DNA of 64,000 nt, taken from positions 49,491 through 113,490 of the forward strand of contig JAGBIY010000010.1 of assembly GCA_017934745.1 (NCBI GenBank). The letters run 5' to 3'. A program made the translations under genes and the position numbers. The notes below the pieces were generated by a model, which saw only the letters and a list, made by a program, of their open reading frames with translations, was not told where the DNA came from and did not search any database. Positions 59,060-64,000 of the stretch are shown here, in pieces. The stretch is from Treponema sp. Lineage in GTDB: Bacteria; Spirochaetota; Spirochaetia; Treponematales; Treponemataceae. Each line of letters begins with the position of its first letter. Within the stretch, counting starts at the first letter, position 1.

Positions 59060-60784
59060 TCATCGCACGGTCTTCCAGTCCACGCCGTTCTTCCCTTCAA
59101 AGACGAGGACGCGGCACTTCTGCTTTCCGGCGTTCTTGGCGAAGAAATGCAAGTCCATGGCGTACTCGCTCATCACGTCGTCGGGGTGGTAGTTCGTCGT
59201 GAAAGTCGATTCGCTTCCGTCGAAGGTGCATCTTCCGAGCGCGCCGTGCATGGAAATCAAGTCCTCGGCGATTGGAACGAGCTTATCCAGATGCGCATTC
59301 CTGTATTTTCTCCTGACGAACGCTTTCTGCATCTCGGTGATTTCCTCCGAAGAAAAATCGAAGCGGTCGAGCGTCTCTGAAAATTCCCACAAAAAGTCGC
59401 TCGCCTTTTCCTTGAGCGGATGGAGGACGGCATTGAACCACGGAACGGCGCGCCCCTGCGTGTAGAAGATGTTCGTGGCGCGGGAAAGTCTTTCCGCCTT
59501 CGCAAGGTCGCTTTCTGAAAATTCGGGCGTTCGGACGACGTGGTAGGGCGGTTTCTCGTCCCAGACCATTCCGTAGCCCGCGGCGTCGTCGTGCAGGTTC
59601 GTGCCTGGGAGGACAGAGAGGCAGAAAAGCTCAAGGTTGTTCGGATAGAGGGAAAGCGCGAAGTCGATTGAATTTTTGAACCCCTGCAGATTGTCGGTCG
59701 GAAGCCCGTAAATCAAGTCGAATCCGAATGTGACACCGGCCTCGTTCAAAAATCCGATGTTGCGGGCGAAAAGTTTTCTGTCGAGGGTGCGGTGGACTTT
59801 CTTGAGAACGTCCGGGTTCGAGCTTTGAAGCCCGAACTGGATGCAGCACGGAACGCGGGAGAACGCGGAAGCGAGTTCCCTGTCGATGAATTCAGCGCGC
59901 GCCTCGAAGTAGAAGAACATTCCGGGAGCCTTTTTCTGTATGGTCTTGAGCATCTTCATCGCCCGCTCTTTGGAAGCGTTGTAGGTGGGGTCGAGGACGA
60001 AGACCTGCGCGATTTTCTTCTTCGCGAAAAGCTCGATTTCCTTTTCGAGCCGCTCCATCGGGAAATAGGCGATTTTCTTTTCGCCCTTGCTCTCGTAGCA
60101 GTAGGAGCATTTGAACGGACAGCCGCGGGCAAGTTCCCAGAGCGCACCTCCGTATTTTGCAGGGTCGAGAGTCCCGTCCAGATAAGGAGACGGCGTGAGT
60201 TCGGGCGAGCAAGGAACTGCGCGCGTGACAGTGCCGGGAGCGCATTTTGAAGACGAGCAGTAGATGCCGGGTATTTCGACTTTTCCGTTTTTCCCTGACT
60301 CAACAATCCGCTCCAAGAGCGCGGGCACGGCGATTTCCCCCTGGCCCGCCACTGTGTAGTCGAAATTCTTGAAATTCTGCGGATTCGCGGTGACCTCTGG
60401 TCCTCCAGCGATGCAGACGACATTCGGAATGATTTTTTTCAATTCAAAAGCGGCCTTGTCGAGTATGGTGTGGTTCCAGACATAGACCGAGAAGCACACG
60501 GCGAACGGCTTTTCCTTGGAAAGCTTTTCCGCTATCATGCGCGCGGCTGCTGTCTCTCCGCCCTCTCCGCCCTTCTCGCCGGCAGCGAACGCTTTCGTAT
60601 ATGAATCTTCCTCGCGCGAAAAATCCACGAGTTGGACATCAAATGTTTTCAGATTCGGATTCGCCTTTATGGCGGAGGCAATGCAGGCGGCTCCGAGCGG
60701 CATCGCCTGCGGAGAAGTCTCGACAAGGACGGTCGTGCAGACGATGGTCAGCGATTCTCCAGTTTTTCCACTCTTTTCATTCAT
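59060..60784 (-). CDS. B12-binding-domain radical SAM protein
   Basis: 574 aa. N-terminal cobalamin-binding-like domain (about 10-150, MPLGAACIASAIKANPN, VVCIAGGPEVTANP) and a radical SAM domain with CPFKCSYC (CxxxCxxC) near residue 228 and FGFDLIYGLPTDN. A C-terminal DUF4080-like extension follows. This class includes methyltransferases and other C-C or C-S bond-forming enzymes; the substrate is not evident. Only 5 bp separates its stop from the stop of the convergent POTRA gene. The ATG at 60784 follows TGCTATATT by 6 nt. Confidence 0.85.
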   Translation of the reverse strand: MNEKSGKTGESLTIVCTTVLVETSPQAMPLGAACIASAIKANPNLKTFDVQLVDFSREEDSYTKAFAAGEKGGEGGETAAARMIAEKLSKEKPFAVCFSVYVWNHTILDKAAFELKKIIPNVVCIAGGPEVTANPQNFKNFDYTVAGQGEIAVPALLERIVESGKNGKVEIPGIYCSSSKCAPGTVTRAVPCSPELTPSPYLDGTLDPAKYGGALWELARGCPFKCSYCYESKGEKKIAYFPMERLEKEIELFAKKKIAQVFVLDPTYNASKERAMKMLKTIQKKAPGMFFYFEARAEFIDRELASAFSRVPCCIQFGLQSSNPDVLKKVHRTLDRKLFARNIGFLNEAGVTFGFDLIYGLPTDNLQGFKNSIDFALSLYPNNLELFCLSVLPGTNLHDDAAGYGMVWDEKPPYHVVRTPEFSESDLAKAERLSRATNIFYTQGRAVPWFNAVLHPLKEKASDFLWEFSETLDRFDFSSEEITEMQKAFVRRKYRNAHLDKLVPIAEDLISMHGALGRCTFDGSESTFTTNYHPDDVMSEYAMDLHFFAKNAGKQKCRVLVFEGKNGVDWKTVR

Positions 60785-60867
60785 CAGAAAAATATAGCAC
60801 AAATACAGGAAAACTCTCAGCGGGGGGAGCGTTCTGGGGGAAGGTAGCTAAATTTCTGAAGGGATTT

Positions 60868-61272
60868 TCACTCCTTGGTCCAGTCTTCAACTTTTATCCA
60901 AGGGATTCTTATAAATTCATCGTAATTGTTTGTTACCACAGTAAGATTTCTGGTCATTGCTTGCGCCGCAATCTGCATATCATAAGGACCGATTACTTTA
61001 CCTTCTTTTTCAAGATATGCCCGTATCAAACCATAGGCTTCTGTATCTTCTGCGGTAAAATCGATGATATTGTTGAAATCCGTGCAAAAATCCAATAGAG
61101 CATGGCGATTCTTTTCACGATTCTGACTTTTTGAAGCTCCATATTCCATTTCTGCAATTGAAACAGATGACAAAAACAGTTCATCACTATCCGACGAGAG
61201 AATTTTATTTGTGAGATTTGGAAATTTGTTCTTTATCAAAAAAATACAGATATTCGTGTCCAAAAGATACAT
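60868..61272 (-). CDS. vapC: PIN-domain toxin VapC
   Basis: 134 aa. PIN ribonuclease fold with the acidic residues in LLDTNICI (D5), the SIAEMEYGA Glu, and IGPYDMQIAAQA plus TNNYDEF near the C-terminus. VapC toxins cut tRNA or rRNA and are held inactive by VapB. Overlaps vapB by one base. Confidence 0.93.
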   Translation of the reverse strand: MYLLDTNICIFLIKNKFPNLTNKILSSDSDELFLSSVSIAEMEYGASKSQNREKNRHALLDFCTDFNNIIDFTAEDTEAYGLIRAYLEKEGKVIGPYDMQIAAQAMTRNLTVVTNNYDEFIRIPWIKVEDWTKE

Positions 61273-61502
61273 TAAAATTCTTCCCTATTTTCAAGCATTG
61301 GTTGATTTCTGCCTTCCGACATAAAATCATCGGTGAATTCTGAAAGACTTCTTTTAAGGTTTTCCCAAGGACGGTTCCGAGGATAGAGAATAATTGTATT
61401 TCCAATTTTTTTTATGAACATTTCAGAGTAATCAATGTGATATTCTTTTGGAATTCTTACAGCCTGACTGTTTCCACTTGTAAACACCTTTGTACTATGC
61501 AT
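61272..61502 (-). CDS. vapB: Antitoxin VapB (AbrB/MazE-type DNA-binding domain)
   Basis: 76 aa. The N-terminal swapped-hairpin DNA-binding domain STKVFTSGNSQAVRIPKEY is typical of VapB; the C-terminal tail (WENLKRSLSEFTDDF) should wrap the toxin. The ATG at 61502 has AAGGAG at 7-nt spacing and is preferred to the ATG at 61505. Confidence 0.93.
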   Translation of the reverse strand: MHSTKVFTSGNSQAVRIPKEYHIDYSEMFIKKIGNTIILYPRNRPWENLKRSLSEFTDDFMSEGRNQPMLENREEF

Positions 61503-61522
61503 CATGCAACTCCTTGCGGCTT

Positions 61523-61552
61523 AGTATATACACAAGTATCTACACATGTCAA
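61523..61552 (-). promoter_or_regulatory. vapBC promoter with operator-like repeats
   Basis: Minus-strand TTGACA (61552-61547), 18 bp, TATACT (61528-61523). The spacer contains two direct repeats, GTGTAGATAC and GTGTATATAC, the second overlapping the -10; a likely VapBC autoregulation site. Confidence 0.65.
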
Positions 61553-61888
61553 ATAAGAAAAGAGCGTCGGAGCATGAAAATCCGATACATGGGAACGGAA
61601 GAAATGGCAACTGTTATAATATTTGCTTTTGTCAACGACTTTCTGGCAGCCCGCTTGCGCTACGATGACTTAATTCAACTTAAGAATGTCATATGCAATG
61701 AAACAACAAGAGATGCAATGAAGCGAGTTACAATACTTGCAATATGCGACTGTTAGCAGTTTTCGACAGGCAAAATAGCTGCACGCAGACACGCCCCCGC
61801 GAAGGATTTTTCCTTTGCGGGGGCGGGGAAATGCCCTTGGCGCAGCCGTGCGGCTGTGCGGGACGAAGTGCATAGGATTACAGCGCGT
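61553..61888. other. Intergenic region with GC-rich hairpins (REP-like)
   Basis: No convincing gene; a 61-codon frame from 61574 lacks a proper ribosome-binding site and a recognisable product. A 15-bp GC-rich hairpin (61792-61825, CGCCCCCGCGAAGGA and its partner, TTTT loop) is followed by a second (61841-61860, CGCAGCCG/CGGCTGTGCG). Neither has a T-run. The pair looks like a repetitive extragenic element. Confidence 0.5.
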
Positions 61889-63112
61889 TCAATAAGAACT
61901 ATACTTACAATCGTCTCGCCATTTTTGGTAGTCCTTCCAAGTGACTATGTAGTCGGGTTTGTCGGTTTCTTCGAATTTGCAGTCTTTGAGTTTCTTCTGC
62001 ATCAGAATTGAATCAAATTTGCCAAATAAATATGCCAATGTCTTACGAGTAGTTGTTGAACCATCTAGATAATAGTTGTGGTCTGCAGGAATTACGACAT
62101 CTTCTACCCACAGTTGTTCAAAGAAATTAACATCTGAACCTCCTACAAAAGACATTTTCTTGGGAAGAACAACTTTTTTAACCGAGCCTCTTAAACTTGC
62201 ATTCAAAACGAGATTTTCGGGAAATGAAAGCTCCTCAACAGTTTTGGGAATCCTCAAACTGCCAGAAATTACTTTTAATGTGGACGGAAAATTATCGACT
62301 GTGATGTCAGAACAGTCCAAGTATAACAATCCTTCGGGAAGCTGCACGGAACCACAATCAATAGAGGCATATTTTACACCTTCAGGCACGACAATAATAT
62401 CACGTTCACTAAATGAATTATAATCTATATTCACCGCAAGCACGGGCATCCCCTGTATTGTCGGGGGGATAATGACAGACCTGCGACCTCTCACCCCTTC
62501 TTTAGAAGTGTCGAGAGCTGTGACGCACACGCCCGTGTCATTGGCACAAAGCTTGACCTTAAAGAAGTTTTCGGGCATTGCTGGTGCGGTTTTGAACGCG
62601 GCATCTTTCCGAGCCTTGAGTTCAGCGCATTTTGCGCGTTGCGTGTCGTTCAAGTTTCTGTCGGCAGCTTCCTCCGAAATTAGATAGATGGCTTTCAGTG
62701 CGGAGTCAAACGCAGCCCAGTCCTTATCAGCGCACGCCTTTTCCACCGCCGCCACCTGCGTTTCGTAATCGGAAACGAGCTTGTCCTTTAACGCGGCATC
62801 TTTCCGAGCCTTGAGTTCAGCGCATTTTGCGCGTTGTGTGTCGTTCAAGTTTCTGACGGCATCTCGCCTTGAAATTTCATCGATGGCTTTCAGTGCGGAG
62901 TCAAACGCAGCCCAGTCCTTATCAGCGCACGCCTTTTCCACCGCCGCCACCTGCGTTTCGTAATCGGAAACGAGCTTGTCCTCTTCGGTGGCTGTCACCG
63001 ACTTCAAAAAACCTTTCAGGCTGGGCTTTGCCGTCGCAGTCGAAACCGCCACTACTCCAGCCAAAAGCGCAAGCGCGATTCTGGCGACCAGTTTTGTAGA
63101 CTTCTTTTCCAT
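61889..63112 (-). CDS. Secreted BspA-like leucine-rich-repeat protein with duplicated N-terminal module
   Basis: 407 aa. Signal peptide (to about residue 28); two consecutive 65-residue helical modules (about 45-109 and 110-174) sharing KLVSDYETQVAAVEKACADK and RNLNDTQRAKCAELKARKDA; then an LRR_5/BspA-like domain (about 195-370, with IIPPTIQGMPVLAV, VVPEGVKYASIDCG, IPKTVEELSFPENL). Such domains mediate adhesion in host-associated anaerobes. AAGGAGG precedes the ATG at 63112. Confidence 0.78.
   Translation of the reverse strand: MEKKSTKLVARIALALLAGVVAVSTATAKPSLKGFLKSVTATEEDKLVSDYETQVAAVEKACADKDWAAFDSALKAIDEISRRDAVRNLNDTQRAKCAELKARKDAALKDKLVSDYETQVAAVEKACADKDWAAFDSALKAIYLISEEAADRNLNDTQRAKCAELKARKDAAFKTAPAMPENFFKVKLCANDTGVCVTALDTSKEGVRGRRSVIIPPTIQGMPVLAVNIDYNSFSERDIIVVPEGVKYASIDCGSVQLPEGLLYLDCSDITVDNFPSTLKVISGSLRIPKTVEELSFPENLVLNASLRGSVKKVVLPKKMSFVGGSDVNFFEQLWVEDVVIPADHNYYLDGSTTTRKTLAYLFGKFDSILMQKKLKDCKFEETDKPDYIVTWKDYQKWRDDCKYSSY
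62595..62984 (-). repeat. 195-bp intragenic tandem duplication
   Basis: Two nearly identical 195-bp units (62595-62789 and 62790-62984), in frame (65 codons). Differences cluster in a short stretch encoding the segment between ALKAI and NLNDTQ, so the duplication is recent or maintained by gene conversion. Confidence 0.8.
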
Positions 63113-63192
63113 TGTGAAGTCCTCCTTGTAATTCATTCAGAAAGCCGTACGGCTCTCCGTTGTATGTGCTCGGGCAAAACCTTGCCCGCTCA

Positions 63193-63672
63193 TCACCACA
63201 GTTTGTTTGCTTCTTCCAAGACTTTTTTCCAGTCCTTGAAATTGGCGATGTCCTTATGCTCCTGCTCAATCCTTTGTTTTCGCCAATTCTTGTTCGCAGC
63301 CTCGTAGCCTGGAATGAATTTTTCAATTCCTTTGCCAGGGAGGTTCGTGTCACCACTTACAACCAAAGCCATTAGCTGCGGAATTTTTATGCCCAGCACA
63401 GAAGCGACTTTGCCGAGCATATCGCCCACTTTCTCAAGGATTTTTGCCATTTTGGTCGCAAAAACATATCCTTGATGCTCACCCTCAAGCTTGATTTCTT
63501 CTGCCAGTTTCTTGTAGGTAAGTGTCGGAAACCTCATTACCGTAGCGTTCTGCTTGTCCATCCCATCTTGTTTCTCAGACGGACAGGCAACGCCATTGCC
63601 CTGATGTTCAAGCACCCATTTGACCAACTTTTCCAACGCATCTTGTGCGTATTCTTCCAGTGTCTTTTCCAT
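63193..63672 (-). CDS. Hypothetical protein with a winged-helix-like TYKKLAEEI...LVVS segment
   Basis: 159 aa, not firmly recognised. Residues about 50-115 follow a pattern seen in small domains of many defence/phage-linked proteins: TLTYKKLAEEIK, then FATKMAKILEKVGDML, then IPQLMALVVSGDTNLPGKGIEKF. The C-terminus is Trp/Lys-rich and helical. AAGGAG precedes the ATG. Same strand as, and just upstream of, the BspA-like gene (80-bp gap). Confidence 0.6.
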   Translation of the reverse strand: MEKTLEEYAQDALEKLVKWVLEHQGNGVACPSEKQDGMDKQNATVMRFPTLTYKKLAEEIKLEGEHQGYVFATKMAKILEKVGDMLGKVASVLGIKIPQLMALVVSGDTNLPGKGIEKFIPGYEAANKNWRKQRIEQEHKDIANFKDWKKVLEEANKLW

Positions 63673-63770
63673 TTTTGTTGCTCCTTATGGTTATATTTTC
63701 ATCCGTATACGGATTTACTCCCAATCTCTACGCGACAGTTACTGATTTCTCGAAACGGGCGATTTTTTTC

Positions 63771-63850
63771 TGTCATGCTGAACTTGTTTCAGCATCTGGT
63801 TGCTGAGCGAAGCCGAAGCACAGATTCCGAAACAAGTTCGGAATGACGCA
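63771..63850. repeat. Inverted pair of GAACTTGTTTC palindromic repeats
   Basis: Two related units face each other: TGCTGAACTTGTTTCAGCA (in 63771-63798) and the complement of TTCCGAACTTGTTTCGGAA (in 63821-63850). Each unit is itself a hairpin, and the whole is a larger inverted repeat. The TCATTCCGAACTTGTTTCGG-type motif is a common extragenic repeat in several bacteria. Confidence 0.65.
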
Positions 63851-63869
63851 GTGCCTCTCCTTGCTGACG

Positions 63870-63916
63870 CAAAAAGCCCGCGCCGACGCGAAAAATCGCG
63901 CCGTCACGGGCTTTCA
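63870..63916. terminator. Hairpin upstream of the last partial gene
   Basis: AAAGCCCG...CGGGCTTT with an inner GACGCGA/TCGCGCC-type stem. A-run on the left and a short T-run on the right; it may end a transcript in either direction. Confidence 0.5.
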
Positions 63917-63970
63917 GGTGAGAACCGATTGATTATGTCGATTGGATTGACGCTTTTTTAAAAGGAGACT

Positions 63971-64000
63971 ATGCGCCCCTTTGTTCTTTGTTCTTTGTTC
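63971..64000 (+). CDS. Possible start of a gene with a 7-bp repeat, cut off by the window end
   Basis: ATG at 63971 follows AAAGGAG (short 3-nt gap). The reading MRPFVLCSLF is made by three copies of TTTGTTC (63980-64000). Only ten codons are visible, so neither the gene nor its product can be confirmed. Confidence 0.3.
   Translation, partial: MRPFVLCSLF

Noticed and set aside
61574-61756. Small protein-coding gene between vapB and the GC-rich hairpins
   Set aside because: GGAG lies one base from the ATG, no recognisable product, and composition shifts along the frame; best left as non-coding.
1-64000. tRNA, rRNA, tmRNA or complete IS/prophage genes
   Set aside because: Intergenic regions were scanned by eye; no T-loop/anticodon arrangement, rRNA sequence, transposase or integrase was found.

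Overview
The window looks like chromosome of an anaerobic, gut- or rumen-type spirochaete, most likely a Treponema. This is inferred from the gene set: oxygen-independent ribonucleotide reductase (nrdD, nrdG), spirochaete-style lipoproteins with short lipoboxes, Cache chemoreceptor and diguanylate cyclase, TRAP transport, LuxS, and a POTRA outer-membrane protein in a diderm. Coding DNA is mid-GC with a strong AAG/GAG/GGA/ATA codon habit. No rRNA or tRNA gene was seen.

Layout. 0-16 kb is housekeeping: a cut-off UPF0016 Mn2+ exporter behind a structured leader with a terminator, rlmB, a YchJ-like SEC-C protein, mnmG, adenosine deaminase plus a degenerate-looking partner, pepF, an esterase, mtnN-luxS, a DUF1538 transporter with a double PII-like protein, birA, and an unknown 600-aa protein. 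16-24.5 kb holds signalling and transport: ACT protein, histidine phosphatase, GtrA, MCP, GGDEF protein, a lone solute-binding lipoprotein, a GntR/FCD remnant and gdhA. 25-31 kb holds nrdD and nrdG, separated by an opposite-strand TRAP operon. 31-38.2 kb is an accessory island: two Rpn/PD-(D/E)XK nuclease genes that both carry a strong internal ribosome-binding site and ATG, two lipoproteins sharing an unusual 5' stem-loop, a MITE-like element, a 3-unit repeat array, and a 415-bp tandem duplication. Each copy of that duplication encodes a 22-aa hydrophobic peptide behind a long, almost invariant leader.

38-42.7 kb carries a thioredoxin-fold lipoprotein, two CNNM/CBS transporters and a cytidylate-kinase-like protein. 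42.8-56.2 kb is an aryl-polyene-type (type II fatty acid/polyketide) cluster. Its gene order follows proteobacterial ape loci (B C D E G-H I J J' K O P Q), but it has a G-H fusion, a split J, one carrier protein, an extra FAD oxidoreductase, and no visible LolA/MMPL export genes or apeR-type synthase. An opposite-strand SPOR/PEGA-like protein with long V-P-V-E-K repeats sits in the middle. 56-64 kb holds a second esterase, a POTRA outer-membrane protein, a B12-binding radical SAM enzyme, VapBC, a BspA-like protein with a recent internal duplication, and the start of a possible gene containing a 7-bp repeat.

The strongest candidates for something undescribed are the duplicated 22-aa peptide/leader modules (the copies differ by compensatory base changes and conservative substitutions) and the two Rpn genes with internal starts. 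A genome-style feature also stands out: at least eleven genes have a -10 hexamer 6-8 nt before the start codon, implying leaderless or near-leaderless mRNAs.
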